Both the position numbers and the translations under genes were made by a program. Below are positions 6,294-14,560 of a stretch of DNA of 14,560 nucleotides, in pieces. Below the pieces are notes generated by a model that worked only from the letters and a program-made list of their open reading frames with translations, did no database searches and had not been told where the DNA came from. Location: contig CAMURM010000008.1 in assembly GCA_947097535.1 (NCBI GenBank), positions 1 to 14,560 of the forward strand, in the 5' to 3' direction. The stretch comes from an uncultured Selenomonas sp. (GTDB taxonomy: Bacteria; Bacillota; Negativicutes; Selenomonadales; Selenomonadaceae). The first letter of the stretch is position 1, and each line of letters opens with the position of its first letter.

Positions 6294-7907
6294 GTGAAAT
6301 TGACCTTTTTGGGCGCCGCCCATACCGTCACCGGCTCTTGCTATTTGTTGGAGAGCGAGGAGAGGAAAATCCTGGTGGACTGCGGCATGTTCCAAGGCGG
6401 CCGCCGCATACGGGAGCTGAATTACAAGGAGTTCTCTTTCAATCCCGCAGAGCTTGACTGCGTGGTTCTGACGCATGCGCATATCGACCACTGCGGCCTT
6501 GTGCCGAAGCTCTATAAAGAAGGCTTCAAGGGCTCGGTATATGCGACGAAGGTGACTTGTGAACTGGCGCAGATCATGCTGCCGGATTCCGCGCATATCC
6601 AGGAGCATGATTCTGAGGTTCTGAACCGCAAGATGCAGAGAAGCGGCGATACTTTGATTCAGCCGCTCTACGCGATGGCGGATGCGGAGGCATCGCTGAA
6701 GCACTTCGTGCCGAAACCCTACAACGAGCTCTTCCGCGTCGAAAAGAATATCGAGGTGCGCTTCCGCGATGCCGGGCATATCATCGGCTCTGCCATCGTG
6801 GAGATGTACGTGGAGGAAAACGGCGAGAAGACGAAGCTCGTATTTTCCGGCGATCTGGGACAGCCCGATCAGCCCATCATAAAGGATCCGACGATCATCG
6901 AGGGCGCAGACTATCTGCTGCTGGAATCGACTTACGGCGATCGCCTGCACCAGTTCTACGACAAGGAAACGACGCTTTTAGAAGCCGTGCAGGACACGAT
7001 GGAGCGCGGCGGCAATCTCATCATTCCCGCCTTTGCCGTTGGGCGCACGCAGACGCTGCTCTATTATTTCTATAAGCTCTGGAAGGAAGGGCGCATGGAA
7101 GACGTGCCCATCATCCTTGACAGCCCCATGGCGATCGCCGCGACGCGCGTCTTCATGGAAAACATGCAGGAGTTCGACGAGACGACGATCGAGCTTTTCG
7201 CCAAGCACGGCGGCGGTCTGCCGCAGATGCCGCACCTTCGCATCTGCGAAACGGCGGAGGAATCGCGGGCGCTCAATTCTCAGGAAAGCTCCGCCGTCAT
7301 CATTTCGGCGAGCGGCATGGCGGACGCCGGACGCATCCTCCATCACCTCAAGCACAACCTCTGGCGACCGGAATCGACGATCCTCTTCGTCGGCTATCAG
7401 GCGGAAGGAAGCCTGGGGCGCCGCCTCATCGACGGTGTGAAGCGCGTCAAGGTCATGGGCGAGGAAATCGTGGTCAAGGCGAACATCCAGATGCTCGAAG
7501 GCTTTTCCGCGCACGCCGACATGAATCAAATCCTCGATTGGCTGTCGCCGATCCAGGAGCCCGATCCTGCGCGCGTCTTCATCGTCCACGGCGAGCCGTC
7601 CGCTTCGGAATCGCTTGCTGAACAGATCGAGAAGCGCTTCAAGCTCAAGACGTACATTCCGTTCTTCGGCGATTCCGTGCTCATGACGGGACGTCGGCAT
7701 GAGATTCACGAGTCGCATCTGCCGGAAGTCTCCGTCGAGAAGGAGATGGAAGAGTTCCTGCGCACGGTCGATTCCACTTATCGACAGCAGAGGCGCCGCC
7801 TCCTGCAGTACGTCGTGCGCAACCCGCAGCAGATGGAGTTCGTTGTCCGCACGGTGCAGAAGGGCTGGAACTATATGAAGAAGCTGTTTGCGACCTTCAA
7901 CGTCTGA
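6294..7907 (+). CDS. MBL-fold metallohydrolase with beta-CASP domain (CPSF73/YSH1-like, probable RNase)
   Basis: This 537-residue protein belongs to the metallo-beta-lactamase/beta-CASP group, whose members cut RNA using two zinc ions. The metal ligands are visible: HAHIDH (61-66), H162 in GHIIGSA and D187 in FSGDLG. The beta-CASP insert begins after ESTYGDR (211-217). Its own motifs follow: SGMADAGRILHH (339-350), GYQAEGSLGR (367-376), GFSAHAD (403-409) with H407, and VHGEP (431-435) with H432. The last 60 residues (about 475-537) form an acidic-then-basic tail with YRQQRRRLLQ, which could touch RNA. The start is GTG at 6294 with GAGGAG 9 bases upstream. It is not RNase J: it lacks that family's C-terminal domain and resembles the archaeal/eukaryotic CPSF type also common in bacteria. 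Substrate is unknown. No terminator separates it from the pyr promoter. Confidence 0.93.
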   Translation: MKLTFLGAAHTVTGSCYLLESEERKILVDCGMFQGGRRIRELNYKEFSFNPAELDCVVLTHAHIDHCGLVPKLYKEGFKGSVYATKVTCELAQIMLPDSAHIQEHDSEVLNRKMQRSGDTLIQPLYAMADAEASLKHFVPKPYNELFRVEKNIEVRFRDAGHIIGSAIVEMYVEENGEKTKLVFSGDLGQPDQPIIKDPTIIEGADYLLLESTYGDRLHQFYDKETTLLEAVQDTMERGGNLIIPAFAVGRTQTLLYYFYKLWKEGRMEDVPIILDSPMAIAATRVFMENMQEFDETTIELFAKHGGGLPQMPHLRICETAEESRALNSQESSAVIISASGMADAGRILHHLKHNLWRPESTILFVGYQAEGSLGRRLIDGVKRVKVMGEEIVVKANIQMLEGFSAHADMNQILDWLSPIQEPDPARVFIVHGEPSASESLAEQIEKRFKLKTYIPFFGDSVLMTGRRHEIHESHLPEVSVEKEMEEFLRTVDSTYRQQRRRLLQYVVRNPQQMEFVVRTVQKGWNYMKKLFATFNV

Positions 7908-7917
7908 CTGGTTTTCA

Positions 7918-7946
7918 TTGACAGCGCTGAAGACATGTGGTAAGAT
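7918..7946 (+). promoter_or_regulatory. Promoter of the pyr operon
   Basis: A perfect -35 TTGACA (7918-7923) is 17 bases from TAAGAT (7941-7946). TG one base before the -10 makes it extended. It starts only 11 bases after the stop of the MBL gene. Transcription should start near 7953, about 20 bases before the PyrR-binding hairpin. Confidence 0.9.
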
Positions 7947-7973
7947 TCGAGACAGATAAAGTACATAGAGATG

Positions 7974-8008
7974 TCCTTTGAAATTAGTCCTGTGAGGCTG
8001 ATAAAGGG
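7974..8008 (+). promoter_or_regulatory. PyrR-binding anti-antiterminator hairpin
   Basis: The sequence carries AGTCCTGTGAGGCT, a match to the PyrR-binding consensus (TCCNGNGAGG). The fold is classic. The lower stem TCCTTT/AAAGGG (7974-7979 with 8003-8008) and upper stem TTAGTC/GGCTGA (7984-7989 with 7996-8001) are split by a purine bulge (GAAA). The upper stem closes a CTGTGA hexaloop. In known systems PyrR bound to UMP or UTP holds this hairpin, which blocks the antiterminator and lets the terminator form. Confidence 0.92.
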
Positions 8009-8066
8009 AGCCGTAAGGGTGTAGCGCGCTGCGCCGCATCGTTGCCATGCACAGAAGCTTTCTTAT
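8001..8066 (+). promoter_or_regulatory. Antiterminator of the pyr attenuator
   Basis: Bases 8001-8011 pair with 8057-8066 over 10 bp with one bulged A, including two G-U pairs. This uses both the 3' half of the PyrR hairpin and the 5' arm of the terminator, so the two outcomes exclude each other. The span between them folds into its own hairpin (GGTG-TA-GCGC/GCGC-CG-CATC, 8018-8040), which would bring the arms together. Confidence 0.75.
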
Positions 8067-8090
8067 GCCTTGCATAAGGGAGCTTTTTTT
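8055..8090 (+). terminator. Attenuator terminator of the pyr leader
   Basis: Bases 8055-8068 pair with 8072-8085 over a 14-bp stem (two G-U pairs) with the 3-base loop CTT. A run of seven T (8084-8090) follows. It ends 34 bases before the pyrB start. It is the off state of the PyrR switch and would also stop read-through from the MBL gene when pyrimidines are plentiful. Confidence 0.92.
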
Positions 8091-8124
8091 CTTGGTTTTG
8101 ACAAGCATGTAGGGAGTGAGTCGC

Positions 8125-9069
8125 TTGAACAAGAATCCTGTTTCGTTATGTGGCAAAAACATCTTGGGGCTGGAGGATTTCTCGCCGGAAGAAATCCAGC
8201 TCGTCCTCGATTCTGCCAGGGGCATGAAGAATGTGATCCACAGGGATATCAAGAAGCTTCCGACGCTGCGGGGCAAATCCATCGTCACGCTGTTCTACGA
8301 GCCGAGCACGAGGACGCGGTCTTCCTTCGAGCTTGCGGGCAAGTATCTCGGCGCCGATGTCGTCAACATCACGGCGGGGACGAGCAGCATCGTCAAGGGG
8401 GAGAGCCTGCGCGATACGCTTTTGACCGTCGAGGCGATGGGCGTCGATGCCATCGTCATGCGCCACAAAGCGGAAGGTGCGGCGGCCTATGCGACGCAGG
8501 TCGTTTCTCCCGTGATCATCAACGCGGGCGACGGCGCGCATGCCCATCCGTCGCAGGGGCTTTTGGATCTGTTCACGATTTTGCAGCACAAGGGCACGCT
8601 GCAGGGGCTCAAGGTCGCCATCATCGGCGATATTCTGCACAGCCGCGTGGCGCGCTCCGATATCTGGGGCATGCGGAAGATGGGCATGGAGGTGCATCTG
8701 GCGGGACCTCAGACGCTGCTGCCGCGCTTCCTCAAGGAGGAGCCGGGAATCTTCGTGCATGAGTGTACGGAGGACGCCATTCGCGATGCCGATGTCATCA
8801 ATGTGCTGCGCATACAGCTCGAAAGGCAGAAGGCAGGGCTCTTTCCGTCCATGCGCGAATACGCGCGCATATTCGGCTTGAACGAAGAGCGCCTGAAGCT
8901 CGCGAAGGAGGATGTGCTCGTGTTGCATCCGGGACCGATGAACAAGGGGCTGGAAATCTCGCCGCGCGTAGCCTACAGCCGCAATTCTGCCATACAGGAG
9001 CAGGTGCAGAACGGCGTCGCCGTTCGCATGGCGCTTTTGGCACTGACTTTGATGGGAGGAGCAAGATGA
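8125..9069 (+). CDS. pyrB: Aspartate carbamoyltransferase, catalytic chain
   Basis: PyrB joins carbamoyl phosphate to aspartate, the second step of UMP synthesis. Its 314 residues match the usual length of about 305-315. The carbamoyl phosphate site STRTR is at 61-65 within FYEPSTRTRSSFE. SIVKGES (88-94) supplies the mobile-loop Lys 91. HPSQGLLDLF (141-150) and HPGPMNKG (268-275) are standard active-site blocks. The TTG start at 8125 is chosen because AGGGAG (8111-8116) sits 8 bases before it. An in-frame GTG at 8116 would add 3 residues but overlaps that ribosome site. It is the first gene after the attenuator and overlaps pyrC by ATGA. No regulatory chain gene (pyrI) adjoins it, as is usual for PyrR-controlled operons. 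Confidence 0.96.
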   Translation: MNKNPVSLCGKNILGLEDFSPEEIQLVLDSARGMKNVIHRDIKKLPTLRGKSIVTLFYEPSTRTRSSFELAGKYLGADVVNITAGTSSIVKGESLRDTLLTVEAMGVDAIVMRHKAEGAAAYATQVVSPVIINAGDGAHAHPSQGLLDLFTILQHKGTLQGLKVAIIGDILHSRVARSDIWGMRKMGMEVHLAGPQTLLPRFLKEEPGIFVHECTEDAIRDADVINVLRIQLERQKAGLFPSMREYARIFGLNEERLKLAKEDVLVLHPGPMNKGLEISPRVAYSRNSAIQEQVQNGVAVRMALLALTLMGGAR

Positions 9070-10376
9070 AACAGTTATTCAAGGGCGGTCGCGTCATCGA
9101 CCCGCAGAACGGTGTGGATGAAGAGGCGGATATCCTCGTCGAGGACGGCGTCGTGCGAAAGGTCGCTAAGGGGATCGCGGAGGAAGGCGCGGCAATCATC
9201 GACGTCAGCGGCAGAGTGCTCGTGCCGGGGCTCATCGACATGCACACGCATCTGCGCGAGCCGGGGCAGGAGGCGAAAGAGGACTTCCTGTCAGGCTCGC
9301 AGGCAGCTGCGGCGGGCGGCTTTACGACGGTCGCCACGATGCCAAACACAAGCCCCGTCGTCGATACCGCCGCTCTGGTGCGCAGCCTGCAGGCGCGCGC
9401 CGAGGAGGTCGGCATCGTTCACATCGAGATCATCGGTGCGCTGACGAAGGGGCAGCGCGGCGAAGAGCTCGCGGAAGTAGGCGATATGAGCCTTGCCGGT
9501 GCCGTAGCTTTTTCCGATGACGGTCACTATGTGAAATCTTCCAAGGTCATGATGAACGGCATGGATTACCTGAAGAAATTCGATAAGATCATCATCGACC
9601 ACGATGAAGACCTTTCCCTCATCGAAGAAGGTGTCATGAATGAAGGTCATCGGAGCGCCATGCTCGGCATGAAGGGCAGACCGACCGTGGCGGAGGATAT
9701 CGCTGTGGCGCGCGACATCCTGCTCGCAGAGTACGTCGATGCGCCCGTCCATGTCGCACATATCAGCTCGGCACGCTCCGCCGAGCTTGTCCGCGAGGGC
9801 AAAAGGCGCGGCGTGAAGGTCACGGCTGAGGTCACGCCGCACCACCTCATACTGACCGATGAATGTGTCGATCCTTTGGATTCCTCGACGAAAGTCAATC
9901 CGCCGCTGCGCGGGCAGAAGGATGTCGACGCCATGCGAGAAGCGCTGAAGGACGGCACGATCGACATCATCGTTTCCGACCACTCGCCGCATGCCGAAGA
10001 GGAAAAGGATCGCGAATACATGTATGCGCCGAGCGGCTTCCCCGGCCTTGAGACGACGCTGGGGCTGCTCCTGACGGAGCTCTACCACAAGGGCGAGATG
10101 GAGCTGCCCGAGCTCATCGCGAAGATGACTTCCCTGCCCGCGGTGCTCTTCCGTTTAAATGCAGGCAGTCTGGGCGTGGGAATGCCGGCGGATATTACGG
10201 TCATCGATCTCGATCAGGAATGGGTCGTAGACGCGGCGGCATTTTATACGCGCGGCACACATTCGCCCTATGTCGGACGCCGTCTGAAAGGAAAAGCCGT
10301 GATGACGGTGGTGGATGGGCGCATCGTGATGCGCGACGGGAATGTCCTTGGCGCAGAAGGGGAGAATGTCGGATGA
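9066..10376 (+). CDS. pyrC: Dihydroorotase
   Basis: PyrC closes carbamoyl aspartate into dihydroorotate, the third step. It has 436 residues and belongs to the long class I type (PyrC of Bacillus, about 425 residues). DMHTHLRE (58-65) gives the first metal ligands H60 and H62. FSDDG (149-153) supplies the bridging Asp seen in class I enzymes in place of a carboxylated Lys. H179 (DHDED) and H232 (VAHIS) follow, and D305 stands in SDHSPH. The reading frame is open far upstream to 8763, but that part overlaps pyrB in another frame. The ATG at 9066 has GGGAGGAG just before it and overlaps the pyrB stop as ATGA, so translation is probably coupled. Confidence 0.96.
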   Translation: MKQLFKGGRVIDPQNGVDEEADILVEDGVVRKVAKGIAEEGAAIIDVSGRVLVPGLIDMHTHLREPGQEAKEDFLSGSQAAAAGGFTTVATMPNTSPVVDTAALVRSLQARAEEVGIVHIEIIGALTKGQRGEELAEVGDMSLAGAVAFSDDGHYVKSSKVMMNGMDYLKKFDKIIIDHDEDLSLIEEGVMNEGHRSAMLGMKGRPTVAEDIAVARDILLAEYVDAPVHVAHISSARSAELVREGKRRGVKVTAEVTPHHLILTDECVDPLDSSTKVNPPLRGQKDVDAMREALKDGTIDIIVSDHSPHAEEEKDREYMYAPSGFPGLETTLGLLLTELYHKGEMELPELIAKMTSLPAVLFRLNAGSLGVGMPADITVIDLDQEWVVDAAAFYTRGTHSPYVGRRLKGKAVMTVVDGRIVMRDGNVLGAEGENVG

Positions 10377-11440
10377 GGGGAACATTGATTTTAGAGGACG
10401 GCCGTGCCTTTTCCGGCGAATTGCTCGACGAGGCGAAAGCCTTCGGCGAAGTCGTCTTCAACACGGGCATGACGGGCTATCAGGAGGTCTTGACCGATCC
10501 GTCGTACTGCAGCCAGATCGTGACCTTGACGTACCCGCTGATCGGCAATTACGGCGTGGCGAAGGACTTCATGGAGTCGCGGAAATCCTTCGTCAACGGT
10601 TTCATCATCGCCGAGCTCTGCGATGTTGGCAGCAACTGGCAGTCGGAGGGGAATCTCGCGGACTTCCTGCGCGAGCAGGGTGTGCCGTGCCTCTACGGTG
10701 TAGATACGCGCGCCGTGACGCGCCACATCCGTTCCGCCGGCACGATGAAGGGCATCATCGTACCCGAGGGTACGCCGCAGGAAGAGGTCGACCGTCTTCT
10801 TGCTCAGCCACTTCAAAAGGATGTCGTGGCGACGGTGACGACGAAGGAAACGTATGCGATGGAAGCGGCGGATGCACCGCACGTCGTCGTCATGGACTTC
10901 GGCATAAAGCAGAACATCCTGCGCTCCCTGCACGAGTTTGGCTTTTCGCTCACGGTCGTGCCGGCGCATACGACGGCAGACGAGATCTTAGCGATGAATC
11001 CCGCTGGCATCTTCCTGTCCAACGGCCCGGGCGATCCGCAGGATGTCCCCGAGATCATCGCCGAGGTCAAAAAGCTCATCGGCAAAAAGCCTATCTTCGG
11101 TATCTGCCTCGGGCATCAGCTCTTCGCGCTCGCCATGGGCGCCAACACATATAAGCTGAAGTTCGGTCATCGAGGCTCCAATCAGCCGGTCAAGAATCTG
11201 GCAATGAACCGCGTGCACATCTCATCGCAAAATCACGGCTTCGCCGTCGAGGAAGCATCCTTGCAGGGCTTGCCCCTCGATATCACGCATCGCGCCGTAA
11301 ACGATGACACGGTGGAGGGGCTGCGCCATAGAGAGCTTCCCATCTTCACCGTGCAGTACCACCCCGAAGCGTCGCCGGGACCTACGGACAATCGCTATCT
11401 GTTCGAACAGTTCCGGTCGATGCTTAAGGAGGAAGAGTAA
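10373..11440 (+). CDS. carA: Carbamoyl phosphate synthase, small (glutaminase) subunit
   Basis: CarA releases ammonia from glutamine and passes it to CarB. The 355 residues match the usual 350-380. The N-terminal domain (1-150) contains TGMTGYQEVLTDPSY (31-45). The class I glutamine amidotransferase domain follows, with SNGPGDP (216-222), the nucleophile Cys 245 in GICLGHQ (243-249) and the partners H330 and E332 in QYHPEASPGP. The ATG overlaps the pyrC stop as ATGA, and AAGGGGAG lies 8 bases upstream. Placing carA/carB within the pyr operon means one PyrR signal controls carbamoyl phosphate supply. Arginine-specific control is not visible. The alternative name is pyrAA. Confidence 0.96.
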   Translation: MRGTLILEDGRAFSGELLDEAKAFGEVVFNTGMTGYQEVLTDPSYCSQIVTLTYPLIGNYGVAKDFMESRKSFVNGFIIAELCDVGSNWQSEGNLADFLREQGVPCLYGVDTRAVTRHIRSAGTMKGIIVPEGTPQEEVDRLLAQPLQKDVVATVTTKETYAMEAADAPHVVVMDFGIKQNILRSLHEFGFSLTVVPAHTTADEILAMNPAGIFLSNGPGDPQDVPEIIAEVKKLIGKKPIFGICLGHQLFALAMGANTYKLKFGHRGSNQPVKNLAMNRVHISSQNHGFAVEEASLQGLPLDITHRAVNDDTVEGLRHRELPIFTVQYHPEASPGPTDNRYLFEQFRSMLKEEE

Positions 11441-11442
11441 CC

Positions 11443-14400
11443 ATGCCAAAGAAAGAGTATTTGAAAAAGGTCATGGTCATTGGCTCGGGGCCGATCATCA
11501 TCGGGCAGGCGGCAGAATTTGACTATGCCGGCTCGCAGGCCTGTCGCTCCCTGAAGGAGGAAGGCCTCGAAGTCGTCCTCGTCAACAGCAATCCGGCGAC
11601 GATCATGACGGATACGCACATCGCCGACCGCGTCTACATCGAGCCTCTGACCGTGGAATTTCTGGAAGAGATCATCGCCAAGGAGATGCCCGACGGCCTC
11701 CTTGCCACGCTCGGCGGACAGGCGGGTCTGAACCTCGCCGTCAAGCTCTCGGAAAAGGGTATCTTGGAAAAGTATCATGTCGAGCTTCTGGGAACGAGTC
11801 TGGAAGCCATCAAAAAGGCGGAAGACCGTGAGCTTTTCAAGGAAACGATGCAGAAGCTCGGAGAGCCGATTCCTGAGAGCACGATCGTCGATGATGTGGA
11901 GTCCGCCGTCGGCTTTGCCAACGAGATCGGCTATCCTCTGATCGTGCGTCCCGCCTACACGATGGGCGGCACGGGCGGCGGCATTGCCGAAACCGAAGAG
12001 GAGCTCATCGAAACCGTCATCAAGGGGCTCAAGTACAGCATGATCGGGCAGGTGCTCATCGAGCGCAGCGTCGCGGGCTGGAAGGAAATCGAGTACGAGG
12101 TCATGCGCGACGGCAACGACAACTGCATCACGGTCTGCAATATGGAAAACTTCGATCCCGTCGGCGTCCATACGGGCGACAGCATCGTCGTCGCGCCCTC
12201 GCAGACGCTTTCCGACCACGACTATCAAATGCTTCGCAGCGCCTCGTTGCGCATCATCCGCGAGCTCAACATCGAGGGCGGCTGCAACGCGCAGTACGCA
12301 CTCGACCCGAACAGCAACCGCTACTATGTCATCGAGGTCAATCCGCGCGTCAGTCGCTCCTCGGCGCTCGCCTCGAAGGCGACGGGCTATCCCATCGCGA
12401 AGGTTTCTGCGAAGATCGCCATCGGCTATTCGCTCGATGAGATCACGAACGCCGTGACGCAGAAGACGAAGGCATGCTTCGAGCCTTCCATTGACTACTG
12501 TGTCGTCAAATTCCCGCGCTGGCCCTTCGATAAGTTCATCTTTGCCGACCATACGCTCGGCACGCAGATGAAGGCGACGGGCGAGGTCATGTCCATCGAC
12601 CGCAGCTTCGAAGGCGCCATCCTCAAGGCAGTCCGCTCGCTGGAAATCGGCGTCAAGCGCCTGCACATGCCGGAGATGGACGATTGGAGCGATGAGAAAC
12701 TCAAGAAGTCGCTGGCGAAGATCAACGACGAGCGCATCTTCGCGATTGCCGAGGCCTTCCGCAGGGGGATTGCCGACGTCGATGAAATCTACGACATCAC
12801 GAAGATCGACCGTTGGTTCCTGCGCAAGATCAAGCGCATCGCCGATGTGGAAATCCGCCTCATGCAGGAGGAAATCACGCCCAGGCATCTGATCGAAGCG
12901 AAGCGCCTCGGACTTTCCGATGCCTCCATCGCCGAGCTTTCGGGCAAGACGATGGATGAGATCCGCACGATGCGCAAGGCGATGAAGCTTCTGCCGTGCT
13001 ACAAGATGGTGGATACATGCGCCGCGGAATTTGAAGCCATGACGCCGTACTACTATTCCACGTTCAGCGCGCAGGAAGATGAGGTGCAGACGGAAGCGGC
13101 GAAGAGGAAGATCATCGTCCTCGGCTCCGGCCCCATCCGCATCGGGCAGGGCGTCGAATTTGACTACTGCTCCGTCCACTCCGTCTGGGCGCTGCGCGAG
13201 ATGGGCTACGAGGCCATCATCATCAACAACAACCCCGAGACCGTCAGCACGGACTTCGACATCTCCGACAGGCTTTATTTCGAGCCGCTTACCGTTGAAG
13301 ATGTTCTGAATATCGTCGACAAGGAGCAGCCGGAAGGCGTCATCGTGCAATTCGGCGGGCAGACCGCCATCAATCTGGCGTCCTCGCTGCAGAAGGCAGG
13401 CGTCCATATCTTCGGTACATCCGTAGACGATATCGATCGTGCGGAAGACCGCGAGCGCTTCGAAGAAGTGCTTCGTCAGACGAATATTCCGTGCCCCAAG
13501 GGGATCAGCGTCACCGATGTGGAGGCTGCCGTCGAAGGCGCCGCCGCCATCGGCTATCCCGTCATGGTGCGTCCCTCCTACGTCCTCGGCGGCAGAGCCA
13601 TGGAAATCGTCTATAAGGAAGAAGAGCTGCGCGATTACCTGAACCGCGCGGTCAAGGTCACACCCGACCATCCCGTGCTCGTCGACCGCTACATGCAGGG
13701 CACGGAGGTCGAAGTCGACGGGATATGCGACGGCGTGACGGTCGTCATTCCCGGCATCATGGAGCACATCGAGCGCGCCGGCGTTCATTCGGGCGACAGC
13801 ATAGCCGTCTATCCGCCGCAGACGCTTCCCGCGCGCGTGCTCTACACGATCATCGACTATACGAAGCGGCTTGCCTTGAACCTGCACGTCAAGGGGCTTC
13901 TCAATATCCAATACGTCGTCGTCAACGACGAGGTCTATGTCATTGAGGTCAATCCGCGCTCGAGCCGTACCGTACCCTTCCTGAGCAAGGTCACGGACAT
14001 CAAGATGGTCAATTTGGCGACGCGCGTGGCGATGGGGCAGTCCCTCGAAGAGATGGGTTACTTCTCGGGTCTTGTGCCGCCCAAGCCCTACGTCGCCGTC
14101 AAGGCTCCTGTGTTCTCCTTCGCGAAAATGCAGGACGTCGACATCTCTCTCGGCCCTGAAATGAAGTCCACGGGCGAGGTCATGGGTATCGACTACCACT
14201 ACGCGCGGGCGCTTTACAAGGCGATTGCGGGCGCTGGCATGAACATGCCGAAGAACGGGCGCATCCTCTTCACCGTCGCGGACAAGGATAAAGGCGAGCT
14301 CAAGCAGCTTGCAAAGGCGTTCTCAGAGCTGGGCTTCCAGATTGCCGCGACGGAAGGGACGGCGCGCGCGATACAATCTGTGGGCATCGATTCGGACGTC

Positions 14401-14560
14401 GTGGGCAAGGTGCATGAGCGCAGCACGGACATCATCCAGATGATCAAGACGGGCAAGATCCAGATGGTCGTCAACACGCTGACGCAGGGGAAGGGCTCGG
14501 CTCGCGACGGCTTCAAGATTCGCCGCGCGACTGTGGAACACGGCATCGTCTGCCTGACCT
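11443..14560 (+). CDS. carB: Carbamoyl phosphate synthase, large subunit (3' end cut by the window)
   Basis: CarB makes carbamoyl phosphate from bicarbonate, ammonia and two ATP. 1039 residues are present, and the family is about 1060-1075 long, so only some 30 residues are missing. The two homologous halves are clear. GSGPIIIGQAAEFDYAG near residue 14 opens the first (carboxy phosphate) half. GSGPIRIGQGVEFDYCS near 560 opens the second (carbamoyl phosphate) half. ATP-grasp blocks follow in each, with RPAYTMGGTGGG and RPSYVLGGRAME, and each ends with EVNPR (EVNPRVSRSSA and EVNPRSSRTVP). The MGS-like allosteric domain starts near 935 (NGRILFTVADKDK) and is incomplete. AAGGAGG lies 10 bases before the ATG, only 2 bases after carA. 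No frameshift is seen. The alternative name is pyrAB. Confidence 0.96.
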   Translation, partial: MPKKEYLKKVMVIGSGPIIIGQAAEFDYAGSQACRSLKEEGLEVVLVNSNPATIMTDTHIADRVYIEPLTVEFLEEIIAKEMPDGLLATLGGQAGLNLAVKLSEKGILEKYHVELLGTSLEAIKKAEDRELFKETMQKLGEPIPESTIVDDVESAVGFANEIGYPLIVRPAYTMGGTGGGIAETEEELIETVIKGLKYSMIGQVLIERSVAGWKEIEYEVMRDGNDNCITVCNMENFDPVGVHTGDSIVVAPSQTLSDHDYQMLRSASLRIIRELNIEGGCNAQYALDPNSNRYYVIEVNPRVSRSSALASKATGYPIAKVSAKIAIGYSLDEITNAVTQKTKACFEPSIDYCVVKFPRWPFDKFIFADHTLGTQMKATGEVMSIDRSFEGAILKAVRSLEIGVKRLHMPEMDDWSDEKLKKSLAKINDERIFAIAEAFRRGIADVDEIYDITKIDRWFLRKIKRIADVEIRLMQEEITPRHLIEAKRLGLSDASIAELSGKTMDEIRTMRKAMKLLPCYKMVDTCAAEFEAMTPYYYSTFSAQEDEVQTEAAKRKIIVLGSGPIRIGQGVEFDYCSVHSVWALREMGYEAIIINNNPETVSTDFDISDRLYFEPLTVEDVLNIVDKEQPEGVIVQFGGQTAINLASSLQKAGVHIFGTSVDDIDRAEDRERFEEVLRQTNIPCPKGISVTDVEAAVEGAAAIGYPVMVRPSYVLGGRAMEIVYKEEELRDYLNRAVKVTPDHPVLVDRYMQGTEVEVDGICDGVTVVIPGIMEHIERAGVHSGDSIAVYPPQTLPARVLYTIIDYTKRLALNLHVKGLLNIQYVVVNDEVYVIEVNPRSSRTVPFLSKVTDIKMVNLATRVAMGQSLEEMGYFSGLVPPKPYVAVKAPVFSFAKMQDVDISLGPEMKSTGEVMGIDYHYARALYKAIAGAGMNMPKNGRILFTVADKDKGELKQLAKAFSELGFQIAATEGTARAIQSVGIDSDVVGKVHERSTDIIQMIKTGKIQMVVNTLTQGKGSARDGFKIRRATVEHGIVCLT

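Noticed and set aside
4592..6331. Minus-strand open frame (579 residues) opposite the vanW-like gene and ubiX
   Set aside because: It spans two real genes and their spacer, with low-complexity Arg/His-rich translation typical of an antisense shadow.
8763..9065. Upstream extension of the pyrC frame
   Set aside because: The extension lies in another frame of pyrB. The ATG at 9066 has a good ribosome site and gives the normal dihydroorotase length.
11395..14199. Long minus-strand open frame (934 residues) opposite carB
   Set aside because: It is a shadow of the GC-rich carB codons. Its translation is rich in Asp, His, Arg and Leu without any recognisable domain, while carB on the plus strand matches its family throughout.
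1..14560. Insertion sequences, CRISPR arrays, phage or toxin-antitoxin genes
   Set aside because: No transposase motifs, spaced repeats, integrase or small paired toxin-like frames were seen on either strand.

Overview
The window looks like the chromosome of a Bacillota species with fairly high GC. A PyrR-controlled pyrimidine operon, a VanW-family protein and a two-domain UbiX-like gene set fit the Negativicutes (Selenomonas-like) best. That placement is inference from gene style, not proven by the sequence. No mobile element, CRISPR array or phage gene is visible. Coding density is high and all genes except one remnant look intact.

Layout from left to right. (1) Positions 22-374 hold a one-piece tmRNA (ssrA) on the plus strand. 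It ends in a perfect 25-bp inverted repeat that also terminates a converging minus-strand operon. (2) That minus-strand operon (3468 down to 461) encodes a GAF-PAS-GGDEF-EAL protein. Its GGDEF site is degenerate and its EAL site is intact, so it is probably a c-di-GMP phosphodiesterase. Overlapping its stop codon is a 228-residue protein I do not recognise. (3) Next come a C-terminal remnant of a calcineurin-like metallophosphoesterase and tRNA-Leu(CAA), both on the minus strand. (4) From 4373 the plus strand carries a VanW-family envelope protein, a UbiX-type flavin prenyltransferase and a metallo-beta-lactamase/beta-CASP hydrolase of the RNase type, closely spaced. A strongly folding stretch lies upstream of the vanW-like gene. 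(5) From 7918 the pyrimidine operon begins with a near-consensus promoter. A complete PyrR attenuator follows (PyrR-binding hairpin, antiterminator, terminator), then pyrB, pyrC, carA and carB. carB runs off the right edge.

The four pyr/car genes supply the first three steps of de novo UMP synthesis: glutamine to carbamoyl phosphate (CarAB), carbamoyl aspartate (PyrB) and dihydroorotate (PyrC). ATGA overlaps at pyrB/pyrC and pyrC/carA suggest translational coupling. The attenuator lets UMP/UTP-bound PyrR shut the operon down. pyrR itself and the later genes (pyrD, pyrK, pyrE, pyrF) are not in the window.

I did not find a clearly new multi-gene system. The best leads are the unrecognised protein overlapping the phosphodiesterase gene and the structured leader before the vanW-like gene.
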